Source: an uncultured Clostridia bacterium (GTDB lineage: Bacteria > Bacillota > Clostridia > Oscillospirales > Acutalibacteraceae). From it: a stretch of 64,000 nucleotides of DNA. The DNA lies in contig CAMJMQ010000007.1 of the NCBI GenBank assembly GCA_946407065.1, positions 45,017 to 109,016 of the forward strand, given 5' to 3'. A program made the position numbers and the translations under genes. The notes beneath the pieces are model-generated. The model did no database searches and was not told where the DNA came from. It saw nothing but the letters and a program-made list of their open reading frames with translations. Shown here one piece after another: positions 47,138 to 55,995 of this stretch (position 1 is its first letter; every line of letters begins with the position of its first letter).

Positions 47138-47560
47138 TTATTCAGCCAGTGACTTGCCGAGCGCTTCACACGCGGCGGTCGCCTCGTCGTCGGGCGCTTC
47201 GTTACAGATAACGGGCTCAGTGGTCAGGACAGCACCGAGCTCAACGCACTGATCCTTCCAGGTGCGCATCCATTCGCCGTCGCCCCAGCCATAGGAGCCG
47301 AACAGGGCGATACGCTTGCCGCTGAGCTTTGACTTGCACGCCTCAAACATTGGCTCGAACTCATCCTCTTCCAGCTGTTCCGCTCCCATCGAGGGACAGC
47401 CGAACGCGATCGTGTCGAACGCATCGACCATTGCCGCGTCGAACGCGTCGGATTTGATCAGCTTTGCCTCTGCTCCCGCGGCCAGAGCGCCGTTTTGGAC
47501 AGCCTGCGCCATCGCTTCGGTGTTTCCTGTACCGCTCCAATATACGATTGCTGTTTTCAA
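47138..47560 (-). CDS. Flavodoxin (TTG start likely)
   Basis: LKTAIVYWSGTGNTEAMAQAVQNGALAAGAEAKLI..FGSYGWGDGEWM. Confidence 0.92.
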   Translation of the reverse strand: MKTAIVYWSGTGNTEAMAQAVQNGALAAGAEAKLIKSDAFDAAMVDAFDTIAFGCPSMGAEQLEEDEFEPMFEACKSKLSGKRIALFGSYGWGDGEWMRTWKDQCVELGAVLTTEPVICNEAPDDEATAACEALGKSLAE

Positions 47561-47586
47561 TATTACTCTTCCTTTCAATGATTCTC

Positions 47587-48138
47587 TCAACGGGCTACGG
47601 TCAGCTTTGTGAGCGGCTTGCCCTCAACCCATTGTTGTTGATAGATCCGTGTGCATTTTTTGAAAAGCTCAAATTGCTTTTGCGCCTTTTTCTCGTCACC
47701 GTAAACCTTCCAGCAGCCGACACACTTGGCGCATGCCGCCTTGTTATCGATAAAGCCCCTGACGTCCTCACAGGGATAGCCGAGGAACAATCCGATCTCA
47801 TGCGGAAAATCCGGGCACTGCGTCAATCGGCTGATCAGGTGGGACAGACAGCCCGAGCAGCTTTGAGAACAATAGCCGTGCTCTTTGAGCAGATCGCGCG
47901 CTTCGTCCTCCTGCAGTCTGCTTTTGAGCTGTGAGGGTCGAAAAACGTAGATCAGGGCTTTTCCCCCTTTGGCTCTGAGCGGAATGATCCGGATGCCCTT
48001 ATCCCGCAAAGTGATGTTCCAGTATCGCAGAAACGAGGTGAGCTCCGCTTTTGAGTGATAGGAACAATTGAACAGACTGCCGGTTTTGATCCCCGCCAAG
48101 GTCGGCGAGCAATACTTGACCAATGCTTCTTCTGACAT
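47587..48138 (-). CDS. DUF3793-like protein
   Basis: Cys-rich: CSYHSKAELTSFLRYWNITLRDKGIRIIPLR..FPHEIGLFLGYPCEDVRGFIDNKA..CKVCGCWKVYGDEKKA-type ending; adjacent to flavodoxin. Confidence 0.75.
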   Translation of the reverse strand: MSEEALVKYCSPTLAGIKTGSLFNCSYHSKAELTSFLRYWNITLRDKGIRIIPLRAKGGKALIYVFRPSQLKSRLQEDEARDLLKEHGYCSQSCSGCLSHLISRLTQCPDFPHEIGLFLGYPCEDVRGFIDNKAACAKCVGCWKVYGDEKKAQKQFELFKKCTRIYQQQWVEGKPLTKLTVAR

Positions 48139-48159
48139 GATCCACTTCCTTATCGTGCG

Positions 48160-48254
48160 GTTAGCGGACGCTAACTAATGTTGATTAAATAAAGCTAACT
48201 TTTTAGTTAGCTGCCGCTAACCAGTATTATACGTGAACATTTCCCTTTTGTCAA
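48160..48254 (-). promoter_or_regulatory. Promoter (TTGACA-17-TATAAT) with two GTTAGCNNNNGCTAAC palindromes over and after the start site
   Basis: Minus strand TTGACA (48254-48249), TATAAT (48231-48226); boxes GTTAGCTGCCGCTAAC (48206-48221) and GTTAGCGGACGCTAAC (48160-48175). Confidence 0.75.
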
Positions 48255-48445
48255 TAGTTTTTGAAAAAATCCTTTGATTATTCATTTTGCGGTCGATCAC
48301 ACGGCGTTGTCATTCGGCATCAAAAGCCGGTCAAATCGATTTTGTATCGTGATCTCTCTTTCTGTTATCGTATCGATCAAAACACCGCGTTGTTGAGCCA
48401 CAGAAAAAACCGATCCCTTTCCTAAAAAAATAATGCAAAAGTATA

Positions 48446-48496
48446 TTGACATTGTGTCAGAATAGGTGTATAGTATAGGTGCTGACACGGTGTCAG
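48446..48496 (+). promoter_or_regulatory. Promoter with two TGACA-N3-TGTCA operators
   Basis: TTGACA 48446, TATAGT 48469 (17-nt spacer); palindromes 48447-48459 and 48483-48495. Confidence 0.85.
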
Positions 48497-48543
48497 AATA
48501 GAAACAGGTCCAATCATCATTCATGATAAAGGAGAAATGCGAC

Positions 48544-49479
48544 ATGAAAAATCTACCTAAAATTGCTCTCGGCGCCTGGGCATGGGGCAACGACGGAACC
48601 TTCGGCGGCAGTCTTTCAGCCGATACGCTCAGACCTATTTTCGACACCGCTATGCAAAACGGCTTGAACCTGTGGGATACCGCCTACGCTTACGTCATGG
48701 GCACCAGTGAAAAGGTGCTGGCTGATTTTGTGGCAGGCTGTGAAGAGGGCTCCTGTCTTGTATCCGATAAATTCACCCCGCAGTGCGCGGATCCCGCCGG
48801 CCCGACCGCGTTCAAGGATATGATCGAGATGCAGCTCGAGCTGATGAAGCTCAGCCATTTTGATATCTACTGGATCCACAACGTGTGGGACGCGCCCAAG
48901 TGGACGCAGGAAATGGCAAAATACTTTGAAGGGAAAGATCACGTGCCGATCCTCGGCGTTTCCAACCATAACCTTGCTGAGATCAAAGAGGCGAATGAGA
49001 TCCTCAAAGCCCACGGCTTAAAGCTCGGCGCGGTGCAGAATCCCTACAGCCTGATCAACCGTTCGTCCGAAGAATCGGGCATCCTCGACTACTGCAAGGA
49101 GAACGACATCATCTTCTTCTCTTACATGGTACTCGAGCAGGGCGCGCTCTCGGGCAAGTATGATCGGGAGCATCCGATGCCTGCGGGCTCGGCGAGAGCG
49201 GAGACCTATAACCCCGTCCTCGATAAGATCGAGATCTTGAATACCGCGCTCCAAAAACTCGCCGACAAATATGAGGTTGCCGTTGCACAGATCCCCGTGG
49301 CATGGGCGATCGCAAAGGGCACGCTCCCCATCATCGGTGTGACAAAGGAAAAGCACGTAGAGGACGCGGTGAAAGCGGCAAGCATCACCCTGTCAGCGGA
49401 AGAGGTCGCGCAGCTCGAACAGACAGCCGACACCCTAAACATCAACGCGATCCGCTTCTGGGAAAAGGAAATGAAGTAG
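48544..49479 (+). CDS. Aldo/keto reductase
   Basis: MKNLPKIALGAWAWGNDGTFGGSLSADTLRPIFDTAMQNGLNLWDTAYAYVMGTSEKVLADFV..LSHFDIYWIHNVW. Confidence 0.96.
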   Translation: MKNLPKIALGAWAWGNDGTFGGSLSADTLRPIFDTAMQNGLNLWDTAYAYVMGTSEKVLADFVAGCEEGSCLVSDKFTPQCADPAGPTAFKDMIEMQLELMKLSHFDIYWIHNVWDAPKWTQEMAKYFEGKDHVPILGVSNHNLAEIKEANEILKAHGLKLGAVQNPYSLINRSSEESGILDYCKENDIIFFSYMVLEQGALSGKYDREHPMPAGSARAETYNPVLDKIEILNTALQKLADKYEVAVAQIPVAWAIAKGTLPIIGVTKEKHVEDAVKAASITLSAEEVAQLEQTADTLNINAIRFWEKEMK

Positions 49480-49488
49480 GAGGCCATC

Positions 49489-50283
49489 ATGAAAAAACCG
49501 ATTGCGTTCTTACTGGCGGTTTTGATGATCATATCACTGTTGATCGCACCGACTGTATCCGGCGCCGAGACGATCCTGTACGGCGACGCGGACGGCGACG
49601 GCGAGGTCACAATATTAGATGCTACCTGTATCCAGCGGCATCTTGTTTCTGTCGCCGACGCCTTGATACAAGAGGAGAACATAAAGGCTGCGACCGTATC
49701 GGGCGAAGATGAGCTGTCGATCACGGACGCGACCTTGATCCAGCGGTTTCTCGCGGGATTGATCGATCATTTCCCCGCGGAGAAAACTGTCACTCCCACC
49801 GAACCGAAGAGGGACACCCTTGTCGTCGTGTTCTCCCGTACAGGAAACACAAAGCCGCTGGCACAGGCTGCGGCAACATATTTAGACGCGGATCTCTTTG
49901 AGATAGAAGCCGCCGTTCCCTACACCGACGCGGATATCGCCTATTACACCAACTGCCGCGCAGATCGGGAACAGCGTGATCCGACTGCTCGTCCCGCGAT
50001 CGCGAATGAGGTCACAGATATGGCGCGTTACGACACGGTCGTGATCGCCTATCCGATCTGGCACGGTCAAGCACCGAAGATCATCTATACCTTCCTCGAA
50101 AGCTATGACCTCTCGGGTAAGACTATCATCCAGTTCTGCACCTCTGCCTCCAGTCCGCTCGGTACGAGTGCGTCAAATTTGCATGCCCTCTCCCCTGATT
50201 CTACATGGAAAGACGGCAAACGCTTTGCGGCGGGAACCTCACCGGCAGCCATGGAAGCATGGTTACGGGAAATGGGCTATTAA
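49489..50283 (+). CDS. Secreted dockerin type I - flavodoxin fusion protein
   Basis: Signal peptide MKKPIAFLLAVLMIISLLIAPTVSGA; dockerin repeats GDADGDGEVTILDATCIQRHL and GEDELSITDATLIQRFLAGL; flavodoxin TLVVVFSRTGNTKPLAQAAATYLDADLFEIE..IWHGQAPKIIYTFLESYDLSGKTIIQFCTSASS. Confidence 0.92.
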   Translation: MKKPIAFLLAVLMIISLLIAPTVSGAETILYGDADGDGEVTILDATCIQRHLVSVADALIQEENIKAATVSGEDELSITDATLIQRFLAGLIDHFPAEKTVTPTEPKRDTLVVVFSRTGNTKPLAQAAATYLDADLFEIEAAVPYTDADIAYYTNCRADREQRDPTARPAIANEVTDMARYDTVVIAYPIWHGQAPKIIYTFLESYDLSGKTIIQFCTSASSPLGTSASNLHALSPDSTWKDGKRFAAGTSPAAMEAWLREMGY

Positions 50284-50350
50284 AAATCATTCAAGCTCCG
50301 TGTCAGCGCACGGGGCTTGCGGTCTATCACATTGGAAAGGCGTGACATGA

Positions 50351-51016
50351 ATGAAGTCGAATACCATCATCAAACGCGTGATCGACATAGCGTTGACGGT
50401 CACCTTACTGCTCCTGATGGCGTTTCAGGTAACGGAGCAGCTCGCGCATGAGTGGCTGGGCATTACGATGTTCGTGCTGACGATCGTGCACCAGCTCCTG
50501 AACCGAAAGTATTACGCGGCGATCTTCAAGGGCAGGTACACGCCGCTGCGGGTCTTTCAGCTGATCGTCAACACCCTGTTGTTGCTGTCCTTCCTTTGCA
50601 CGGCGCTGTCGGGCATGATGATGAGCCGATACGCGACCCCCTTTCTCAACGGCATCCTCCCGTCATCCGTCGTTCGGCAAGGGCACCTCGCCCTGTCGCA
50701 CTGGTCGTTTGTGCTGATGGGGCTGCACCTCGGACTGCACCTCGGCATCATCGTTTCAAGGTTGAAGAACAAAACGGTGAGGATCGTCCTTGGGATCGTG
50801 ATGACAGGTATCTCTGTGTATGGCTTTTCCCTGTTCTTTTCATCGGATATACTCAAGTATATGTTGTTCAAAAATCCCTTTGCCTTCCTCGACTATACCA
50901 AGGCATGGTGGCTGGTGCTCCTTGAGAACCTCGCTATGCTGCTTGCATGGGCATTCGCGGCATATCTGCTGTCGCTCGGTTTGAAAAGGCTCTCACGCAA
51001 AAAGCGCAATAAATAA
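50351..51016 (+). CDS. DUF4405-like membrane protein (cytochrome b-like four-helix)
   Basis: His pairs AHEWLGITMFVLTIVHQLLNRKYY and GHLALSHWSFVLMGLHLGLHLGIIV across TM segments. Confidence 0.8.
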   Translation: MKSNTIIKRVIDIALTVTLLLLMAFQVTEQLAHEWLGITMFVLTIVHQLLNRKYYAAIFKGRYTPLRVFQLIVNTLLLLSFLCTALSGMMMSRYATPFLNGILPSSVVRQGHLALSHWSFVLMGLHLGLHLGIIVSRLKNKTVRIVLGIVMTGISVYGFSLFFSSDILKYMLFKNPFAFLDYTKAWWLVLLENLAMLLAWAFAAYLLSLGLKRLSRKKRNK

Positions 51017-51027
51017 ACGGAAGTGAT

Positions 51028-52101
51028 ATGATGAAAAGACTATGGATCCTGCTGCTCATACTCTCGCTGGTGCTCAGCATGGCGGCGTGCGCAAAGACCG
51101 ATACTGCCACCACGGATCAACAAGAACCGCAAGCCACCGCGGATCAGGCAACCGAAGCCGCGACACAGGCAACGGAATCGGTGAAGGCAACGCAGGCAGC
51201 TGCCCCCCAAGCAACCGCGGCGCCTGCGCCAACCGACGCGCCCGCGCCGACGGAAAAGAAATCCTCCTTTGATCCCTACGCGACAGCGAATGAATATGAT
51301 CTGAGCTCCGCATGGTTTGAAAGACAGGGCGGTACCGACTACGGCACGCTGTTGACCGACGTCACCTATTTTTCGACGACTGCCGACGACGATAAACGCG
51401 TCAACATCCTGCTCCCGCCGAACTATGACGCAAACGGCGCCTATCCGGTGCTGTACATGATCCACGGTTGGGGCGGCGACTACACCGGCCATCTGCATGA
51501 GGACTCTTATCTGCATATGCTGTACGGCAATATGTTCCGCGAGGGTATCGCCGAGCCGATGATCATTGTCGGTGTGGATATGTACACGGGCAAGCAAAGC
51601 GTCAAGGACGACCTCGACGGGTATCAGATGCGCGCCGCGTATGACAAGACGGTGGACGATATCGCCGTTGATCTTATGCCGTTCATGGCGTCGCATTACG
51701 CGGTTGCCGAGGGACGGGAGAACACCGCTGTGGCGGGCGTATCCGAGGGTGGCGCAAAGTCGCTTTGCACCGGCTTCAAATGGCTCGACCGCATCGGCTA
51801 TATCGCCGGTATTGCGCCCGACGGCAATGTAATCGCCGTGAACGGCTATTACAGGGACAGCTACTGGTCGATCCCGTACTTTGACTCTCTGCCGCAGCCG
51901 ACACAGGACACCATGCCGCTCTACCTTTATCTCGCCGTAGGCAGCGAGGATCCCTACAACATCCGCGCCACACAGTATTACAGCGAGGTGTTCCGCGATA
52001 TGGGACTGGGTTATCAGTATGACTATGTGGAGGGCTTTGCGCACGACTCCGATTTCTGGCGGGTATGTATGTATAATTTCATCAACAAAATCTTCAAATA
52101 A
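51028..52101 (+). CDS. Lipoprotein alpha/beta-hydrolase esterase (CE1/feruloyl-esterase-like)
   Basis: LVLSMAACAKTD lipobox, Ala/Thr/Gln linker, VNILLPPNYDANGAYPVLYMIHGWGGDYTGH..VAGVSEGGAKS..HDSDFW. Confidence 0.9.
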   Translation: MMKRLWILLLILSLVLSMAACAKTDTATTDQQEPQATADQATEAATQATESVKATQAAAPQATAAPAPTDAPAPTEKKSSFDPYATANEYDLSSAWFERQGGTDYGTLLTDVTYFSTTADDDKRVNILLPPNYDANGAYPVLYMIHGWGGDYTGHLHEDSYLHMLYGNMFREGIAEPMIIVGVDMYTGKQSVKDDLDGYQMRAAYDKTVDDIAVDLMPFMASHYAVAEGRENTAVAGVSEGGAKSLCTGFKWLDRIGYIAGIAPDGNVIAVNGYYRDSYWSIPYFDSLPQPTQDTMPLYLYLAVGSEDPYNIRATQYYSEVFRDMGLGYQYDYVEGFAHDSDFWRVCMYNFINKIFK

Positions 52102-52116
52102 AAATACATTGTTAAG

Positions 52117-52155
52117 AAAAAGCCGGGACACCCAAAAAGATGTCCCGGCTTTTTT
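52117..52155 (+). terminator. Hairpin AAAAAGCCGGGACACCCAAAAAGATGTCCCGGCTTTTTT
   Basis: Stem plus T-tract. Confidence 0.9.
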
Positions 52156-52186
52156 GATCGATTCGTTTGCTCTTATTCTATCACCG

Positions 52187-53362
52187 TTACAGGTCTTTTT
52201 CCGCCAACAGGTCACTGAGGATGCGGTTGCCGACCTCGTTGAATTCCTCATTACGCAGGAACATCTGCATGCCCAGCAGTTGTTCCCGCGTATAGGACTT
52301 TTTGAGATACTGTGTGAATTCCTCGGGGCTGAGCGCCTTGCGCTTTTCCGCATCCAGAGGGTTGGTACCGCGAAAAAGGTAGAAGAACGCGTTCGCCCAT
52401 TTGGCGCAGTCGTTGCCGAACTGCCGGTCAAATTCATCCTTTGCTTTTCGGTCACCGGCGATCAATTGATCATGGAGCCGACTGCGCTCATAAAACGCGT
52501 CAAGCTCCTGCTCATCATCATAGACACAGCCCTTTTCGGTGCGGATGATACGGTGGGGCGTTGCCGAGAAGCCGTCGTCATCGATGATCAACTCCAGCAC
52601 CAGTCCTTCTGCCAAATGCGGCGTGACCTCGGTGCGGAAGTGGAAGCAGAAATTGCCCTGACCGTAGAGCAGATAAGCGCCGTTGTAATGCTCCTGTTCC
52701 CCGATCGCGTGCGTGTGCTGTGAGAGGATCACATCCGCGCCGTTGTCCGCCATGCGGTGGAAGCGAGTGCGCATCACCTCGCTGTTATAATGCGTGCCCT
52801 CGATGCCGCCGTGATACAGGACGATGAGAAAATCACAACGCTTCTTAAGCGCGTTGATCTCATGACATACGCGATACTCATCATAGAGATCCACGCCGGG
52901 ATGATCCTCACGAGGGGCGTTCTCAAACTGTTCCGTCGTGTTATACAGAATGATCCTTCTGCCGCCATCGTTGACGGCTACATAGCTCTTAACGGACGCC
53001 GCGTCGTCACCCCAGCCGAAATAGCCGATCCCGTTCTCATCCAATACACGGCAGGTGTCCAGATACCCCTGTCTGCCATAGTCCATGGAATGGGTGTTGC
53101 CCAGGGTGGCGTAGTCGATACCGAGCGCTTTGACAGCGCGGATCGTATCTGTCGGCGCTTTGATATTCGGACCGATCTTCTCGATCGGCTGATCGCTGTC
53201 GGTAAAACAGCCCTCCAGATTGCAGACACGGATATCCGCCGACGCAAACAGGTCGCAAAGCCTCTCTCCGAACAGCGCGTGCGCATCTCCGGACGCAAAC
53301 AATTCATAGTTGCAGGGCATGGGCATCAGATCGCCCGCTATCATGATCTTTGTCTCTTTCAC
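52187..53362 (-). CDS. CapA-family (PGA_cap) metallophosphatase
   Basis: KIMIAGDLMPMPCNYELFASGDAHALFGE..NLEGCFTDSDQPIEKIGPNIKAPTDTIRAVKALGIDYATLGNTHSMDYGRQGYLDT..VILSQHTHAIGEQE. Confidence 0.92.
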   Translation of the reverse strand: MKETKIMIAGDLMPMPCNYELFASGDAHALFGERLCDLFASADIRVCNLEGCFTDSDQPIEKIGPNIKAPTDTIRAVKALGIDYATLGNTHSMDYGRQGYLDTCRVLDENGIGYFGWGDDAASVKSYVAVNDGGRRIILYNTTEQFENAPREDHPGVDLYDEYRVCHEINALKKRCDFLIVLYHGGIEGTHYNSEVMRTRFHRMADNGADVILSQHTHAIGEQEHYNGAYLLYGQGNFCFHFRTEVTPHLAEGLVLELIIDDDGFSATPHRIIRTEKGCVYDDEQELDAFYERSRLHDQLIAGDRKAKDEFDRQFGNDCAKWANAFFYLFRGTNPLDAEKRKALSPEEFTQYLKKSYTREQLLGMQMFLRNEEFNEVGNRILSDLLAEKDL

Positions 53363-53481
53363 AATAACTCCTTAAATCGTTTTCTACAGTTGTATGCGGG
53401 TTTCTTTTACCTACATGGTACATCAAATCGGATGATTTTGCAACAACATACTTTTTTATCAAATTATTTTATCAAAACATA

Positions 53482-53532
53482 TTGACATTGTGTCAGAATA
53501 GAGGTATGATATAGATACTGACACGGTGTCAG
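53482..53532 (+). promoter_or_regulatory. Promoter with two TGACA-N3-TGTCA operators (same geometry as 48446-48496)
   Basis: TTGACA 53482, TATGAT 53505 (17-nt spacer); palindromes 53483-53495 and 53519-53531. Confidence 0.88.
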
Positions 53533-53554
53533 AATAAAACAAACAGGTGATACT

Positions 53555-54178
53555 ATGCCGAAAGGTTCTCCCGAACTGACCAACGCGCGTAAGGAAGAGA
53601 TCATCTCCGCGTGCAAAGCGCTGTACAAGGATATGAGCTTTAAGGATATCACGATCATGAAGATCGCGGAATCCACCAGCTTTTCCCGCGCGTCGATTTA
53701 CAACTACTTTGAAACAAAGGAAGAGATCTTCCTCGCGATATTGCAAAAGGAATACGAGCTGTGGGTCGCCGACCTGAACGACATCACCAAGCGAAACAAC
53801 AACATGACGAAGGATGAGATCGCTCAGGCGCTGGCGGCGTCCCTGGAAAAGCGCGCGCTGCTGCTCAAGCTGATGAGCATGAACCACTACGACATGGAGG
53901 AGAACAGCCGTGAGGAAAGGCTCGTCGAATTCAAGATCGCTTACGGCGACTCGCTGCGGGCAGTCAACGATCTCCTGCAAAAGTTCTGTCGCGATATGGA
54001 TGAGACGGCGCGCCGTGAATTCCTCTATTCCTTCTTCCCGTTCATCTACGGCATCTATCCGTACACGATCGTCACCGAAAAGCAGAAAACCGCCATGGAA
54101 CAGGCACAGGTAGGCTACACATATTATTCCATCCACGATCTCGCCTATATCTGCGCCAAAAAGCTGCTGGAGGGATGA
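53555..54178 (+). CDS. TetR family transcriptional regulator
   Basis: TNARKEEIISACKALYKDMSFKDITIMKIAESTSFSRASIYNYFETKEEIFLAILQKEY. Confidence 0.96.
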   Translation: MPKGSPELTNARKEEIISACKALYKDMSFKDITIMKIAESTSFSRASIYNYFETKEEIFLAILQKEYELWVADLNDITKRNNNMTKDEIAQALAASLEKRALLLKLMSMNHYDMEENSREERLVEFKIAYGDSLRAVNDLLQKFCRDMDETARREFLYSFFPFIYGIYPYTIVTEKQKTAMEQAQVGYTYYSIHDLAYICAKKLLEG

Positions 54179-54179
54179 T

Positions 54180-54509
54180 ATGATCACGGTAAACATCTAC
54201 TACACCGGCAAGGATGGCAGCGCACAACGCTTTGCGCGGGAGATGGAGAGCAGCGGCACGGCCGATCTGATCCGTGCCCGAAAGGGCAACCTGCGCTACG
54301 AATACTTTGTCCCGATGAACGACCCCGAGACCGTCTTACTGATCGACTGCTGGGAGGATCAAGCGTCGCTCGACCGTCATCACGCGTCCCCGATGATGCA
54401 CACCATCGCCGCGCTGCGCGAGAAATACGACCTGCATATGCGGGTGGAGCGCTTCATCAAGGATGAAAACGGGATCACCGACAATGATAAACGATACATA
54501 AAGGAGTAA
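54180..54509 (+). CDS. Putative quinol/antibiotic-biosynthesis-type monooxygenase (ABM fold)
   Basis: LRYEYFVPMNDPETVLLIDCWEDQASLDRHHASPMMHTIAALREKYDL. Confidence 0.88.
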   Translation: MITVNIYYTGKDGSAQRFAREMESSGTADLIRARKGNLRYEYFVPMNDPETVLLIDCWEDQASLDRHHASPMMHTIAALREKYDLHMRVERFIKDENGITDNDKRYIKE

Positions 54510-54515
54510 TGTGAT

Positions 54516-55280
54516 ATGAAAGAAAAGATCGTACAAACAGCCGGCAGAGAACAGCTCGGCGCATTTGCCCCCGCGTTCGCGCACTTGAATGACGACGTCC
54601 TGTTCGGCGAGGTATGGAACGAAGAAGCGATCGACGTCAAAACAAAATGTATCATCACCGTGGTATCGCTGATGGCGTCCGGCATCACCGACTCGTCCCT
54701 CGCTTATCATCTGCAAAACGCGAAGAATCACGGCGTGAGCAAGGAAGAGATCGCCGCGATCATCACCCACGCCACGATGTATGTCGGCTGGCCGAAGGGC
54801 TGGGCGGTATTTCGTTTGGCAAAGGATATCTGGAATGAACAGACGCCCGCGCTGACCGAAAAGGACAGGTATCAAAACGATATCTTCTTCCCCATCGGTG
54901 AGCCGAATCCCTACGGCGAATTCTTTGTCGGTCAAAGCTATCTTGCTCCGGTCTCGACCGAGCAGGTACCGATCTATAACGTGACCTTTGAGCCGGGTTG
55001 CCGCAACAACTGGCACATCCATCACGCTGAAAGCGGCGGCGGTCAGATGCTGATCTGTGTCGGCGGCAGAGGCTACTATCAGGAATGGGGCAAAGAGGCG
55101 GTCGAGCTCACGCCCGGAACCGTCATCAACATTCCCGCCGAAGTGAAGCACTGGCACGGTGCGGCTCCCGATTCATGGTTCTCGCACCTTGCGCTCGAGA
55201 TCGACGGCGACGGCGCGTCCACCGAATGGCTGGAGGCGGTCGACCCGGCAACCTATAACGAATTGATCCGGGAGGTATGA
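54516..55280 (+). CDS. Carboxymuconolactone decarboxylase-like domain fused to cupin
   Basis: FAHLNDDVLFGEVWNEEAIDVKTKCIITVVSLMASGITDSSLAYHLQNAKNHGVSKEEIAAIITHATMYVGWPKGWAVFRLA; cupin VTFEPGCRNNWHIHHAESGGGQMLICVGGRGYYQ. Confidence 0.93.
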   Translation: MKEKIVQTAGREQLGAFAPAFAHLNDDVLFGEVWNEEAIDVKTKCIITVVSLMASGITDSSLAYHLQNAKNHGVSKEEIAAIITHATMYVGWPKGWAVFRLAKDIWNEQTPALTEKDRYQNDIFFPIGEPNPYGEFFVGQSYLAPVSTEQVPIYNVTFEPGCRNNWHIHHAESGGGQMLICVGGRGYYQEWGKEAVELTPGTVINIPAEVKHWHGAAPDSWFSHLALEIDGDGASTEWLEAVDPATYNELIREV

Positions 55281-55978
55281 TGATGTCAATGAACGCAAAA
55301 CGGACAAAAATACTCGCATTTTTCTTAGCCGTTCTCCTGCTGTTCTCCCTCGCCGCGTGCGGCAGTAAAACGAACAGCAAGGAAACACAGGCGGCAACAG
55401 AAGCACAGGCGACACAAGCGGCTGCTACAGAGGCAAAGGCTGCCGATACTCAGAATGCTGAGACAAAAGCGACCGACGCCGCTGACGCGACAGAGGCTTC
55501 ATCCAACAGCAATACGCTGGTCGTCTTTTTCTCCGCGACAGGTACGACCAAGGGCGTGGCGCAGATGATCGCCGACGCGACCGGCGCGGACACCTATGAG
55601 ATCCTCGCGGCACAGACCTATACCGAGTCGGATCTGAACTGGAACGACAAGAACAGCCGTACGACGACCGAGCAAAACGACAAGAGCGTTCGCCCTGAGA
55701 TCGGCAGTGAGAAGCTCTCGCTCGACGGCTACAGCACCATCTACATCGGCTACCCCATCTGGTGGGGCGAGGAGCCGCGCATCATGGATACCTTCGCGCA
55801 GAGCTATGACTTCACCGGCAAGACGATGATCCCGTTCTGCACCTCCGGCGGCTCCGGCATCGGCTCGAGCGGCAAGAATCTCGCTGAGATCGCCGGCACC
55901 GGCAACTGGGTAGAGGGTGATCGTCTGAGCGCCGACACCGACATCGCGGCATGGATCAAAGGCTTGAACCTGTCATAA
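55277..55978 (+). CDS. Flavodoxin-domain lipoprotein
   Basis: LLLFSLAACGSKTNSK lipobox; Ala/Thr/Gln linker; NTLVVFFSATGTTKGVAQMIADATGADTYEILAAQTYTESDLNW..GYPIWWGEEPRIMDTF. Confidence 0.94.
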   Translation: MMMSMNAKRTKILAFFLAVLLLFSLAACGSKTNSKETQAATEAQATQAAATEAKAADTQNAETKATDAADATEASSNSNTLVVFFSATGTTKGVAQMIADATGADTYEILAAQTYTESDLNWNDKNSRTTTEQNDKSVRPEIGSEKLSLDGYSTIYIGYPIWWGEEPRIMDTFAQSYDFTGKTMIPFCTSGGSGIGSSGKNLAEIAGTGNWVEGDRLSADTDIAAWIKGLNLS

Positions 55979-55995
55979 GTCACCCTATCCAATGG

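Noticed and set aside
48160-48222. GTTAGC repeats as a mobile-element terminal repeat
   Set aside because: Spacing and position directly after a -10 box fit operator sites better than transposon ends.
51094-51270. Ala/Thr/Gln-rich coding repeats in the esterase (and at 55370-55510) as a DNA repeat or CRISPR-like array
   Set aside because: These are imperfect low-complexity linkers after lipoprotein signal peptides, not regularly spaced repeats with unique spacers.
51040-52455. 471-aa minus-strand ORF
   Set aside because: Antisense to the lipoprotein esterase; Arg/Gly/Cys-rich out-of-frame composition.
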